The notes under the pieces: model-generated
Seen by the model: the letters and a program-made list of their open reading frames with translations, nothing else
Told to the model about the DNA's origin: nothing
The model's database searches: none
Assembly: GCF_041197575.1 (NCBI RefSeq)
Contig: NZ_JBDKXB010000005.1
Coordinates: 124,001 to 188,000, forward strand
Origin: Thioalkalicoccus limnaeus
Lineage (GTDB): Bacteria > Pseudomonadota > Gammaproteobacteria > Chromatiales > Chromatiaceae
Direction of reading: 5' to 3'
Length of the DNA: 64,000 bases
Made by a program: the position numbers and the translations under genes
Shown here: piece after piece, positions 19,663 through 29,251 of the stretch
How positions within the stretch are numbered: the first letter of the stretch is position 1
Layout: each line of letters starts with the position of its first letter

Positions 19663-22600
19663 TCACGGATTCCGCAGGGGGGCCTCCGTTGCCTCGGCTG
19701 GCGTGCCCTCGGAGGGGATTTGCCGCTGGCGGATCTCTGGCGAGGCGACCATGACATAGACGGCCGGTACGACGAACAATGTGAACAGGGTTCCCAGCCC
19801 CAGGCCGGTGCTGATCACGAGCCCGATGTCGAAACGGCTGACCGCTCCGGGTCCAGACGCGAGCAGCAGTGGGATCATCGCCATGACCATCGCCGCCGTC
19901 GTCATCAGCACCGGGCGCAGCCGGATCGCGGCCGCTCGTTCGACGGCGGCGCGCCGGTCCAGCCCTTCGCGTTCGCGGACCAGGTTGGCGAATTCGACGA
20001 TCAGGATCCCGTTCTTCGTGACCAGGCCGATCAGCGTGATGAGTCCGATCTGCGTGTAGATGTTGACGCTGGCAAAACCCAGGAACAGGAAGACCATGGC
20101 CCCAGCGATCGACAAAGGCACCGACATCAGGATCACGAACGGGTCCCGCCAACTCTCGAATTGGGCGGCCAGCACCAGGTAGATCACGATCAGCGACAGG
20201 AAGAAGGTCAGTTCGAGCGCGGCGCCCTCCTGTTTGTATTGGCGCGATTCGCCTTTGTAATCCCAGCGCGTGCCGCGCGGGAACAGCGCCTCGGCCTCGC
20301 GCTCGAGATAGGCCAGTGCGTCGCCGAGCGCGAGGCCCGGGGTCATGACGCCGGACAGCGTGATCGCGTTGAGCTGCTGGAACTGGGTTCGTTTCGACGG
20401 TTCGACCTGGTCATGGGTCTCTACGAGCGCCGCGAGCGAAACCAGGTCACCGGCGGCATTGCGCAGGTAGAGATCCTGCAAAGCATCGATATCGTTACGG
20501 AATTCCTGATGGACTTGGGGGATGACCTTGTAACTGCGGCCCTCCAGGCTGAACCAGTTGACGTGATCTTCGTTGATCATCACCGACAGGCTGCGACCCA
20601 GCTCTTCCATGCTGATTCCGAGGTCGCCGGCGGCATCCCGGTCGATCTCGATCAGCGTGCGTGGCCGGGTGTACTCGACGTCCTTGGTCAGAAACATGAA
20701 ATTGCCGCTGGCCATCGCGGTGCCGAGGAGTCGATCAGCCAACTCGTTGAGCTCGATGAACGGCGCATCGGACAGGATCACGAATTCGATCGGGATCCCA
20801 TTGCCCGGGGTTGGCAGACTCGGTCGCGGAAACACGACTGTGCGCACGCCGGTGATCTGGGCCAGCGCACCCTGAAGTGGCGGTTGAATCTCCATCTGCG
20901 AGCGTTCCCGCTCGGATGGCGGCGGCATCTTGAAGCCACCGAAGGTGGTGGTCGCGTCGCCCCCGAGCCCGGCAATGATGAAGCTCTCGCTGTACTCGGG
21001 GAAGGATTCAAACGTATCGTGTATCTCCCGGACATAGCGTTCGGTGAAATCGATCGAGGCGCTCTGCGGCGCGGTTGCCATGAAGAACAGGATGCTTTGA
21101 TCCTCGGTCGGCGCCAACTCCTTTTGGGTCATCGAGTACATCGCGTAGATGCTCGTGAGCACCGCAATGGCGACCAATATCGTTACCGACGGAAACTCGA
21201 GCCAGCGGTGCAACGTTCGGCGATAGGCCTCGGCGAGCCAGGTGAAGAAGTGTTCGACCGCCTGCTCGAAACGCCCCTGTTCTTTGCCGGTGCGCAAGGC
21301 ACGCGATGCGAGCATCGGCGACAAGGTCAAGGCCACGACACCGGAGATCAACACGGCGGCCGCCAGCGTGAACGCGAATTCGGTGAACAGCGAGCCCACC
21401 AGGCCGCCCATGAAACCGATCGGCAGGTAGACAGCGACCAGCGTCGTGGTCATCGCGATGATCGGCATCGCCAGCTCGCGGGCACCGTCGAGCGCGGCGG
21501 CAATGCTCGATTTGCCCATCTCCAGATGGCGATGGACATTCTCGACGACGATGATCGCGTCATCGACGACCAGCCCGATCGATAGCACCAGCGCCAGCAG
21601 CGTCAGCAGATTGATCGAGAAACCCATCAGCAGCATCAGGAAGGCCGCGCCGACCAGCGACAGGGGCACCGCCACCGACGGGATCAGTGCCGCGCGGATC
21701 GATCCCAGCGATAGGAAGACGACCAGCAGCACGATCAGGCCGGCCTCGCCGATCGTCACGAAGACCTCGCGGATCGAGTCCTCGATGAACTCGCTGGCGT
21801 CATAGGGGATCGCGGCGTCGAGACCCTCGGGAAACTGCGCGACCAGATTCGGCATCAGATCACGCACACGTCTGGCGACCTCGAGCGGATTCGCACCCGG
21901 GCTCTGTTCGATGCCGATGAAGATCGCCGGGAGTCCGCGGTACAGGGTGGTCGAGTTGTAATCGGCCGCGCCCAGTTTGACATCGGCGATGTCCGACAGG
22001 CGGACCAGCGCACCCTCCTGTTCGCGGACGACGAGGTTCAGGAAGTCCTCGACCCGGCTGACATCGGTGGTCGCCGAGAGGTCGATCTGGACCTGGTTGC
22101 CGCGGATCTGGCCGAGCCCGGCCAGATAGTTGTTCGCGGCCAGCACCGCGGAGACGTCGCTGCCGCTGATGCCGAGTGCCGCCATCCGGTTGGGATCGAG
22201 CCAGACCCGCATCGCGAAGGTCTTGTTGCCGAAGACCTCGGCCTTGGCGATCCCCTCGAGCGCCTGGAGTTGCGGCTGAACGACCCGCAACAGGTAGTCG
22301 GTGATCTGCGGCAGCGCCATGACTTCGCTGTAAAAGGCGAGGTACATCAGGGCCGTCGAGTCGCCGGTCGTGGAGTCGATGACCGGATCCTGGGCGGCGG
22401 CCGGCAGCAGGTTGCGCTGACTGGCGACCTTGGCCTGGATCTCGGATACGGCCGCGTTCGGATCGTAATTCAGCCGCATGTGGGCCTCGATCACCGACAG
22501 CCCTTGGGTGCTGGTCGACGAGATGTAGTCGATCCCTTGGGCCTCGGCAACCGCTTGCTGCAGCGGTGTCGTGATGAAACCCTGGATCAACTCGCTGCTC

Positions 22601-22761
22601 GCCCCGGGATAGGCCGTCGTGATGCTGACCACGGTGTTCTGCGTCTCGGGGTATTGGCGGATCTCCATCTCCACCATGGCGCGGACGCCCAGGATGAAGA
22701 TCAGCAGACTCACGACGCTCGCGAGCACCGGGCGGTGAACGAAGATGTCGGTGAATTTCAT
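19663..22761 (-). CDS. RND multidrug efflux permease (HAE1 family)
   Basis: 1032 residues. Proton-driven trimeric inner-membrane pump. N-terminus MKFTDIFVHRPVLASVVSLL; 12 membrane segments with two large periplasmic loops. Proton-relay aspartates lie in TM4 (SIGLVVDDAIIVVENV), and the AcrB-like PYDASEFIEDSI and GSIRAALIPSVAVPLSLVGA (quoted in part) blocks are present. The start overlaps the adaptor stop by four bases (ATGA). No TolC-like outer-membrane gene is nearby, so the pump must use a channel encoded elsewhere. Substrate unknown. Confidence 0.94.
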   Translation of the reverse strand: MKFTDIFVHRPVLASVVSLLIFILGVRAMVEMEIRQYPETQNTVVSITTAYPGASSELIQGFITTPLQQAVAEAQGIDYISSTSTQGLSVIEAHMRLNYDPNAAVSEIQAKVASQRNLLPAAAQDPVIDSTTGDSTALMYLAFYSEVMALPQITDYLLRVVQPQLQALEGIAKAEVFGNKTFAMRVWLDPNRMAALGISGSDVSAVLAANNYLAGLGQIRGNQVQIDLSATTDVSRVEDFLNLVVREQEGALVRLSDIADVKLGAADYNSTTLYRGLPAIFIGIEQSPGANPLEVARRVRDLMPNLVAQFPEGLDAAIPYDASEFIEDSIREVFVTIGEAGLIVLLVVFLSLGSIRAALIPSVAVPLSLVGAAFLMLLMGFSINLLTLLALVLSIGLVVDDAIIVVENVHRHLEMGKSSIAAALDGARELAMPIIAMTTTLVAVYLPIGFMGGLVGSLFTEFAFTLAAAVLISGVVALTLSPMLASRALRTGKEQGRFEQAVEHFFTWLAEAYRRTLHRWLEFPSVTILVAIAVLTSIYAMYSMTQKELAPTEDQSILFFMATAPQSASIDFTERYVREIHDTFESFPEYSESFIIAGLGGDATTTFGGFKMPPPSERERSQMEIQPPLQGALAQITGVRTVVFPRPSLPTPGNGIPIEFVILSDAPFIELNELADRLLGTAMASGNFMFLTKDVEYTRPRTLIEIDRDAAGDLGISMEELGRSLSVMINEDHVNWFSLEGRSYKVIPQVHQEFRNDIDALQDLYLRNAAGDLVSLAALVETHDQVEPSKRTQFQQLNAITLSGVMTPGLALGDALAYLEREAEALFPRGTRWDYKGESRQYKQEGAALELTFFLSLIVIYLVLAAQFESWRDPFVILMSVPLSIAGAMVFLFLGFASVNIYTQIGLITLIGLVTKNGILIVEFANLVREREGLDRRAAVERAAAIRLRPVLMTTAAMVMAMIPLLLASGPGAVSRFDIGLVISTGLGLGTLFTLFVVPAVYVMVASPEIRQRQIPSEGTPAEATEAPLRNP

Positions 22762-23870
22762 GGGGCTGGATCCGATACGGCGGCCGTCTCGGGACCCTGC
22801 GTTGCCGCCGGCACCACGGTCACGGGCTGGCCATTGGAGAGTTTGACTTGGCCCGATAGCACGACACGGTCACCGGCGGCGAGGCCGGAGAGGATCTCGA
22901 TCTCGTCGCCCTGTACGGCGCCTGTCTCGATCGGCCGCCGCTGCACCCGATCCTGGCCGTCCGCGGTCTCGATCACGAAGACCGAGTTGCCGTAGGTGTG
23001 GAAGGACACAGCCTGGCGCGGCAGCGTCAGGACCTCCTCCTTGACCGACAGCAGCGCGGCGACCTGGGCGAACATGCCGGGGCGCAGCGCCTGGTCGTCA
23101 TTGGCGAGGATCGCGCGGACCCGCATGTTCCTCGAGCCTCGATCGATCCCCGGATTGATCGCGAGAACTTGGCCGGTAAAGGTCCGCTCGGGGTAGGCCG
23201 CAACCTGAACCTCGACGGTCTGGCCGCCGTGCACCTCGCCGAAACGGCGTTCCGGCAGCGAGAAGTCGACGTAGACTGGATCGAGTGCTTCGAGCGGCAC
23301 GATCTCCGAACCGGCCGGCAGGTATTGACCGAGGTTGACCAGGCGGATGCCCAGTTGCCCATCGAAGGGTGCGCGGATCGTCTTCTTGTCGACCAGGGCC
23401 TGCTTCGCGGCGACCAAGGCCTCGGCCTTCTGCAGCGTGGCACTGACCTCGTCGAAGTCCTCCTGCGATACCGCGCGGCTCTTGAGCAGTCGGGCGTTGC
23501 GTTCACGACGGATCTTGGCCAGTTCCTGATCGGCGATCAGCCCGGCGAGGTCGGCGCGATCGACGGTGTCGTCGAGGCGCAACAGCGGGTCGCCGCGACG
23601 CACGATCGCGCCCGACTCGAAAAGGATCTCCAGAACCTGGCCGGGCACCTCGTTGCTGACCGAGACCCCCTGTACCGCCGCCACACTACCGACCGCGCGC
23701 AGGCGCGGTGTCCAGGTATCGGCGCGCACCGCTACGGCTGTGACCGTTGGCGGCGGCGGGGCTTGCGAGAACATCGCGCCCTGCTCTTGAATCTGACGAT
23801 ATTTCAGGAAACCCAGACCGCCGACGACGACGGCGATCACCAGCAAGACGATCAGGCTGCGACGGAGCAT
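22758..23870 (-). CDS. RND efflux periplasmic adaptor (membrane fusion protein)
   Basis: 370 residues with an N-terminal membrane anchor (residues 4-22). Lipoyl/barrel-sandwich halves include GQVLEILFESGAIVRRGDPLLRLDD and IRAPFDGQLGIRLVNLGQYLPAG (in part: APFDGQLGIRLVNLGQ). A coiled-coil hairpin of about 50 residues lies between them, followed by a beta-barrel (LEALDPVYVDFSLPE) and a membrane-proximal domain ending VTVVPAA. Links the pump to an outer-membrane channel. First gene of the two-gene operon. Confidence 0.93.
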   Translation of the reverse strand: MLRRSLIVLLVIAVVVGGLGFLKYRQIQEQGAMFSQAPPPPTVTAVAVRADTWTPRLRAVGSVAAVQGVSVSNEVPGQVLEILFESGAIVRRGDPLLRLDDTVDRADLAGLIADQELAKIRRERNARLLKSRAVSQEDFDEVSATLQKAEALVAAKQALVDKKTIRAPFDGQLGIRLVNLGQYLPAGSEIVPLEALDPVYVDFSLPERRFGEVHGGQTVEVQVAAYPERTFTGQVLAINPGIDRGSRNMRVRAILANDDQALRPGMFAQVAALLSVKEEVLTLPRQAVSFHTYGNSVFVIETADGQDRVQRRPIETGAVQGDEIEILSGLAAGDRVVLSGQVKLSNGQPVTVVPAATQGPETAAVSDPAP

Positions 23871-24019
23871 GAGGGATCAGCTATCCATGAGGGTGACAGA
23901 CGCGAATTGTAGCGCTCTGCCGTTGCGCGCGCTGCGTGTCTGTCAGCCGATGACGTCGCGCGGCGTGGGTGCGAAGACCGGCCGAGGTCCCGCCGGCGAA
24001 TCACAGCCGGGTCTCGCTA

Positions 24020-24877
24020 TCACCCGGGCGCTGGATGCGCTCGGCCTGCGTTGGTCGGTGCCTCGACCTCCTTGTCGCGCTCGACGAGCGCGTAGGCCGA
24101 GTGGTTGTGGATCGATTCGAAGTTCTCGGCCTCGACGACGTAGGCCCCGACCCGGTCGTCCTGATTCAGTCGGGCGGCGACGTCACGCACCATGTCTTCG
24201 ACGAACTTCGGGTTATTGTAGGCCCGCTCGGTCACGTATTTCTCGTCCGGCCGTTTGAGCAAGCCGAAGATCTCGCAGGAGGCCTCGCGTTCGATCAGCT
24301 CGATCAACTCCTCGATCCAGATGAAGCCCCGGTTGCGGATCCGGACCGTGACGTGCGACCTCTGGTTGTGCGCCCCGTAGGCGGCGATCTCCTTCGAGCA
24401 GGGGCACAGGCTCGTGACCGGCACCACGACCTCGATGTACATCTTCGGCTCTCCGTCTCGAACCTCGCCGATGAAGCTGACCTCGTAATCGAGCAAACTG
24501 GCGACACCGCTGATCGGCGCCTGTTTCTTGATGAAATACGGAAACCGCATCTCGATGTGGCCGGCCTCGGACTCGAGCCGCTCGGCCATCTCGCCGAGCA
24601 TGGTCTGGAAAGAGGCGACGCTGATCTCCTCCTCGTGGCCGTTCAGGATCTCGACGAATCGCGACATGTGCGTGCCCTTAAAGTTGTGCGGGAGGTACAC
24701 GTACATGTTGAAGGTCGCAATCGTGTGTTGTTCGCCGCGGGCGCGATCGCGGACGCGCACCGGATGGCGGATGTCCTTGATCCCGACCTTGTCGATCGCG
24801 ATGCGCCGGCTGTCCAGGCTGGCCTGGACATCGGCGATGGAGGCCACCAAGGGCCGGGTGTTCCGCGCTGGTTCCAT
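24020..24877 (-). CDS. folE2: GTP cyclohydrolase FolE2 (type IB)
   Basis: 285 residues. Converts GTP to dihydroneopterin triphosphate for folate (and queuosine) synthesis using Mn or Fe rather than zinc. Family marks: N-terminal IDKVGIKDIRHPVRVRDR, GTHMSRFVEILN, the catalytic cysteine in SLCPCSKEIAAYGAHNQRS, and AEHFESIHNHSA-like end (here AENFESIHNHSAYALVER). The ATG at 24877 gives the usual N-terminus. In several bacteria folE2 is controlled by Zur; no clear Zur site was found. It lies 143 bases downstream of ispA on the same strand. Confidence 0.94.
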   Translation of the reverse strand: MEPARNTRPLVASIADVQASLDSRRIAIDKVGIKDIRHPVRVRDRARGEQHTIATFNMYVYLPHNFKGTHMSRFVEILNGHEEEISVASFQTMLGEMAERLESEAGHIEMRFPYFIKKQAPISGVASLLDYEVSFIGEVRDGEPKMYIEVVVPVTSLCPCSKEIAAYGAHNQRSHVTVRIRNRGFIWIEELIELIEREASCEIFGLLKRPDEKYVTERAYNNPKFVEDMVRDVAARLNQDDRVGAYVVEAENFESIHNHSAYALVERDKEVEAPTNAGRAHPAPG

Positions 24878-25020
24878 GGGTTCGGGTTCCTCTGAGGGAA
24901 AAGGCAGAGACCGGCCCCCTTGGGGTGGCCGGACTCTGCGCAAACGAGAGGCGACACCGCCGGAGATGGGGATGTCAGGAGCGGAGGCAAGACGGGGTGG
25001 TCGCGTCGCGCGGGACCTGC

Positions 25021-25914
25021 TCAGTGATCGCGGTGAACGATGTAGTGTGCCAGCTGGCGCAGGGGATCGGCCGCAGCCGGTCGGTCGGCGACGCAGGCCA
25101 GGGCTTCGGCGACCAATTCTTCGGTGGCCCGTTTGGCGCCGTCCAACCCGAGCAGGGCCGGATAGGTGGCCTTGGCCTGGTCTCGGTCCTTGCCTTGGGT
25201 CTTGCCGATGACGGCCGTCTCGCCCTCGATGTCCAAGATGTCGTCGCGGACCTGAAACGCGAGCCCCAGGCACACCGCATAACGCTCGAGCCGGTCGGCG
25301 ATCGCCGGATCGAGGTTTGGGTCGGCCTGGGTGGCCATGCGCACCGCAGCCCTGATCAAGGCGCCGGTCTTCTGTCGATGGATGGTCTCCAGTTGCTCGC
25401 GATCGAGCCCGCGTCCTGCGGCAGCGAGATCGAGGGCCTGACCGCCGACCATCCCGCGATGGCCGCTGGCCTGGGTCAGGCTCGCGACCATCGCCAGCCG
25501 CGCCGACGTCGGCACCTGATCGTTGTTGACCAGGATCTCGAAGGCCAGGGTCTGGAGGGCATCGCCGGCCAGAATCGCCGTGGCCTCGTCGAAGGCCCTG
25601 TGGCAGGTGGGTCGACCGCGTCGCAAGTCATCGTCATCCATCGCCGGTAGGTCGTCATGGATCAGCGAGTAGGCGTGGATCAATTCGACCGCGCAGGCCG
25701 GCGCGTCGACGGTGTCTGGGGCGACGCCGATCGCCTCGGCCGTAGCATAGACCAGCGTCGGACGAATCCGTTTGCCGCCGCCGAGCACCGCGTAACGCAT
25801 CGCCGCGTGCAGCTGGCCGGGTTGGCCATCGATGCTCGGCAAACAGCGGTTCAATGCGGTCTCGACGCGCGCTTGGCAGCGGGCGGTAAAAGCCGCGAGG
25901 GAAGAATCAGTCAT
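25021..25914 (-). CDS. ispA: Farnesyl diphosphate synthase (short-chain polyprenyl synthase)
   Basis: 297 residues. Condenses IPP with DMAPP/GPP to farnesyl diphosphate for quinones, undecaprenyl and carotenoids. Contains GGGKRIRP, the first aspartate-rich motif LIHDDLPAMDDDDLRRG, and the second FQVRDDILDIEG. GQALDLAA lies between them. It overlaps the upstream xseB by eight bases. Usually dxs follows in this gene cluster in gammaproteobacteria; here folE2 occupies the next position. Confidence 0.96.
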   Translation of the reverse strand: MTDSSLAAFTARCQARVETALNRCLPSIDGQPGQLHAAMRYAVLGGGKRIRPTLVYATAEAIGVAPDTVDAPACAVELIHAYSLIHDDLPAMDDDDLRRGRPTCHRAFDEATAILAGDALQTLAFEILVNNDQVPTSARLAMVASLTQASGHRGMVGGQALDLAAAGRGLDREQLETIHRQKTGALIRAAVRMATQADPNLDPAIADRLERYAVCLGLAFQVRDDILDIEGETAVIGKTQGKDRDQAKATYPALLGLDGAKRATEELVAEALACVADRPAAADPLRQLAHYIVHRDH

Positions 25915-26167
25915 CGGTCGAAAAAGGCTCCAGCGGGGCGTCGACCGATGGCTCGGTCAGGATCCGAATCCGGTGCTCCGCGGTCTCGAGCGCCGTCTGA
26001 CAGGCGCGGGTCAGCGTCACGCCGCGGGCATAGGCGGCCAGCGACTCCTCCAGGGTCAAGTCCTCTCTCTCCAGTCGATCGACCAGGGCCTCGAGTTCGG
26101 CCAGTGATTCTTCGAAGGTCGCGGGTGAGGCCCCATCGGTGTCCACGGCGTTTGTCTCGGTCATCAT
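25907..26167 (-). CDS. xseB: Exodeoxyribonuclease VII small subunit
   Basis: 86 residues. Small helical subunit that binds XseA to make the single-strand exonuclease. Typical core: FEESLAELEALVDRLEREDLTLEESLAAYARG, then L..ACQ..L..AE.RI (quoted in part as LEALVDRLEREDLTLEES). A double ATG (26167, 26164) precedes the ACC codon; either may be used. Divergent from parE 82 bases away and coupled to ispA by an eight-base overlap. Confidence 0.93.
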   Translation of the reverse strand: MMTETNAVDTDGASPATFEESLAELEALVDRLEREDLTLEESLAAYARGVTLTRACQTALETAEHRIRILTEPSVDAPLEPFSTDD

Positions 26168-26248
26168 ATTACGGTAGCTTAGGTCGGTTTGATGGTCAAT
26201 TGCTGTGCGCTGGTGGTTGGCCCCATTGAGACGATGCAGAGAACACTC

Positions 26249-28135
26249 ATGAGCGGCCTCTATGACGCCTCGGCCATCGAGGTCTTGAGCGGGTTGGATC
26301 CGGTGCGCAAGCGCCCGGGCATGTACACGGATACCAGTCGCCCGAACCATCTGGCCCAGGAGGTCATCGACAACGCCGTCGACGAGGCGATCGCCGGCCA
26401 TGCGCGGCGCATCGCCGTGACCTTGCATCGGGATGGCTCGCTCGAGGTGGTCGACGACGGCCGCGGAATGCCGGTCGACCGGCACCCGGAACTGGGCGTG
26501 CCCGGTGTCGAGGTGATCCTGACCCGGCTGCATGCCGGCGGCAAGTTTTCGCACGACAGCTATCGCTTCGCGGGCGGCTTGCACGGCGTCGGTGTCTCGG
26601 TCGTCAATGCGCTGTCGCGTCACCTCGAGGTCTGGGTCAAGCGCGACGGTCGCGAGTACAACATGGCCTTCGCCGACGGAGAGCCCAGGACCGCGTTGGA
26701 AGAGGTCGGTCAGGTCGCGCGCCGCGATACCGGCACCCGGCTGCGTTTCTGGCCCGATCCGAAGTACTTCGACACGCCGAAGTTCGCGGTGCGACCGCTC
26801 CTGCATCTGTTGCGCGCGAAGGCCGTGCTCTGTCCCGGCCTGACCGTGACCTTTCTCGACGAGGCGAGCGGCGACGAACAGGTCTGGTGTTTCGAGGACG
26901 GGCTTGCCGAGTACCTGCGGCAGGTGCTGGCCGGGGCCGAGACGCTCCCGGCGCAACCCTTCACCGGGCGCATGGAGGGTCATACGGAGGCAGCCGAGTG
27001 GGCGCTGGTGTGGTTGCCGGAGGGAGGCGACTTGGTCGCCGAGAGCTATGTCAATCTGATTCCGACCGTCCAAGGTGGCACCCATGTCAACGGCTTGCGC
27101 AGCGGCTTGACCGAGGCCCTGCGCGAATTCTGCGAGTTTCGCAACCTGCTGCCGCGTGGCGTCAAGCTGGCCCCCGAGGATGTTTGGTCGCGCGTCGCCT
27201 ATGTCTTGTCGGTCAAATTGCTCAACCCGCAGTTCTCGGGCCAGACGAAGGAGCGGCTCTCGTCGCGCGAATGCGCGACCTTCGTCGCCGGCGTCGTCAA
27301 GGATTCCTTCAGCCTGTGGTTGAACCAGCACATCACCGATGGCGAAGGCATCGCCGACCTCGCGATCGGCGCCGCGCAGGCGCGCCTGCGTGCCGGACGC
27401 AAGGTCACCCGCAAGAAGGTGACCCATGGGCCGGCCTTGCCGGGCAAGCTCAAGGACTGTACCTCGACCGATCCGCTGCGAAGCGAGCTGTTCCTCGTCG
27501 AAGGGGACTCGGCCGGCGGATCCGCGGCCCAGGCCCGCGACCGCGAGTTTCAGGCCATCATGCCGCTGCGCGGCAAGATCCTGAACACTTGGGAGGTCGA
27601 TCCGGCCGATGTGCTGGGCTCCCAGGAGGTCCATGATATCGCGGTGGCGATCGGTGTCGATCCCGGCAGCGACGACCTGTCACGGCTGCGTTTCGGCAAG
27701 ATCTGCATCCTGGCCGACGCCGACTCGGATGGCGCCCACATCGCGACGCTGCTGTGCGCGCTGTTCCTGCGTCACTTCCCGCGTCTCGTCGAACAGGGCC
27801 ATGTCCATGTCGCGATGCCGCCGCTGTATCGCATCGATGTCGGCAAGCAGGTCTTTTACGCCCTCGACGATGCCGAAAAGCAGGGTGTGCTCGATCGGAT
27901 CGCCGCCGAATCGATCAAGGGCAAGGTCAACGTCCAGCGTTTCAAGGGGCTCGGCGAGATGAATCCGCTGCAATTGCGCGAGACCACGATCCACCCGGAC
28001 ACGCGCCGCCTGATCCAGCTCACGATCGACGATCAGGAGGCCAGCCGCAACCTGATGGACATGCTGCTCGCGAAACGGCGGGCCGCCGATCGCCGGGCCT
28101 GGCTCCAACAGAAGGGTAACCTCGCCGCGACCTGA
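26249..28135 (+). CDS. parE: DNA topoisomerase IV subunit B
   Basis: 628 residues. ATPase subunit of the decatenating type II topoisomerase. GHKL domain: RPGMYTDTSRPNHLAQEV, NAVDEAIAGH, DDGRGMPVD and GGLHGVGVSVVNALS. TOPRIM domain: LVEGDSAGGSAAQ and ILADADSDGAHIATLL, then PLYRIDVGKQVFYALDD and QRFKGLGEMNP. These match ParE rather than GyrB (no GyrB insert; the domain spacing is compact). The ATG at 26249 is chosen because similarity starts at LYDASAIEVLSGLDPVRKRPG. Confidence 0.96.
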   Translation: MSGLYDASAIEVLSGLDPVRKRPGMYTDTSRPNHLAQEVIDNAVDEAIAGHARRIAVTLHRDGSLEVVDDGRGMPVDRHPELGVPGVEVILTRLHAGGKFSHDSYRFAGGLHGVGVSVVNALSRHLEVWVKRDGREYNMAFADGEPRTALEEVGQVARRDTGTRLRFWPDPKYFDTPKFAVRPLLHLLRAKAVLCPGLTVTFLDEASGDEQVWCFEDGLAEYLRQVLAGAETLPAQPFTGRMEGHTEAAEWALVWLPEGGDLVAESYVNLIPTVQGGTHVNGLRSGLTEALREFCEFRNLLPRGVKLAPEDVWSRVAYVLSVKLLNPQFSGQTKERLSSRECATFVAGVVKDSFSLWLNQHITDGEGIADLAIGAAQARLRAGRKVTRKKVTHGPALPGKLKDCTSTDPLRSELFLVEGDSAGGSAAQARDREFQAIMPLRGKILNTWEVDPADVLGSQEVHDIAVAIGVDPGSDDLSRLRFGKICILADADSDGAHIATLLCALFLRHFPRLVEQGHVHVAMPPLYRIDVGKQVFYALDDAEKQGVLDRIAAESIKGKVNVQRFKGLGEMNPLQLRETTIHPDTRRLIQLTIDDQEASRNLMDMLLAKRRAADRRAWLQQKGNLAAT

Positions 28136-28240
28136 GTCAGGAGGTGCGTCAGCGTGTTCTCGATCCGATCGGCTTGAAATCCGCCCGCGGCTTGGCATAG
28201 TGTGCGCTCCTCTCCGCCTCAGCTTGTCGGTCCTGCCCGA

Positions 28241-29251
28241 ATGTCCAGTTCCTCGCCAGCCGCTGATCGCCCCTCGCTGTCGGTCGTGATCCCGCTTTAT
28301 CGCGAGGTCGACAACGTGGCCCCGCTGTTCGCCCGCGTCCACGAGGGCATGATCTCGTACGCCGGGCGCTGGGAGCTGATCTGTGTCGACGATGGCAGCC
28401 GCGATGGGACGCCGCAGCGGTTACGCGACGAGGCGGCTCGCTATGGCGACCATGTCCGCGTCATCGCGTTGCGGCGCAACCACGGGCAGACGGCGGCGAT
28501 GCAGACGGGCTTGGATGCGGCCCGCGGTGAACTGGTCGCGACGCTCGATGGCGATCTGCAAAACGACCCCGCCGAGATCCCGCGGATGGTCGACGAACTG
28601 CTCGAACGGGATCTGGATCTGCTCCAGGGGTGGCGCAGCGACCGCCAGGATGCGTTGATCTGGCGCAAGGTCCCGTCATGGCTTGCGAACCGCCTGATCG
28701 GCCGCGTGACCGGTGTGCGCTTGCACGATTACGGATGCAGTCTCAAGATCTATCGCGCCGACGTCATCCGTGCCGTGCGCCTGTACGGGGAGATGCACCG
28801 CTTCATCCCGGTCTGGGTCGCGACCGTGACCGCGCCGGAACGGATCGGCGAGACCCGGGTCGGCCACGCCGCGCGCCGTCGAGGTGAATCCAAATACGGG
28901 CTCTCGCGCGCCTTCCGGGTCCTGCTGGATCTGCTGGCGGCCTTCTTCTTCCTGCGCTTCCAGGCCCGCCCCGGCCACTTCTTCGGCACCATCGGGCTGG
29001 TGTTCGGGTTGGCCGGTACCCTGATCATGGCCGGCTTGGGTATCGAGAAGTTCTGGCTCGGCGAGGACATCGGTGGCCGGCCCTTGCTGTTCGTCGGCAT
29101 CCTGTGCCTGGTTGCGTCCATCCAGTTCCTGACCACCGGCGTGCTGGCCGAACTGTTGACCCGCACCTTCTTCGCGTCGGCGCCTGGTCCCTCGCACGCG
29201 ATCGCCTGGCAGACCGACCCGGCTGGCCTCGCCTGGCGCGAACCACGATGA
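28241..29251 (+). CDS. Family 2 glycosyltransferase (DPM/ArnC-like, polyprenyl-phosphate sugar transferase)
   Basis: 336 residues. The GT2 domain has LSVVIPLYREVDNV, ICVDDGSRDGT and ATLDGDLQNDP (the D-x-D site), with HDYGCSLKIYR and the MHRFIPVW block found in polyprenyl-phosphate mannosyl/glucosyl/Ara4N transferases. Two C-terminal membrane helices (about residues 247-270 and 280-304) anchor it. Likely loads a sugar on undecaprenyl phosphate for the GT39 enzyme that follows and overlaps it by four bases. A start at 28202 is also open but adds unconserved residues. Confidence 0.9.
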   Translation: MSSSSPAADRPSLSVVIPLYREVDNVAPLFARVHEGMISYAGRWELICVDDGSRDGTPQRLRDEAARYGDHVRVIALRRNHGQTAAMQTGLDAARGELVATLDGDLQNDPAEIPRMVDELLERDLDLLQGWRSDRQDALIWRKVPSWLANRLIGRVTGVRLHDYGCSLKIYRADVIRAVRLYGEMHRFIPVWVATVTAPERIGETRVGHAARRRGESKYGLSRAFRVLLDLLAAFFFLRFQARPGHFFGTIGLVFGLAGTLIMAGLGIEKFWLGEDIGGRPLLFVGILCLVASIQFLTTGVLAELLTRTFFASAPGPSHAIAWQTDPAGLAWREPR

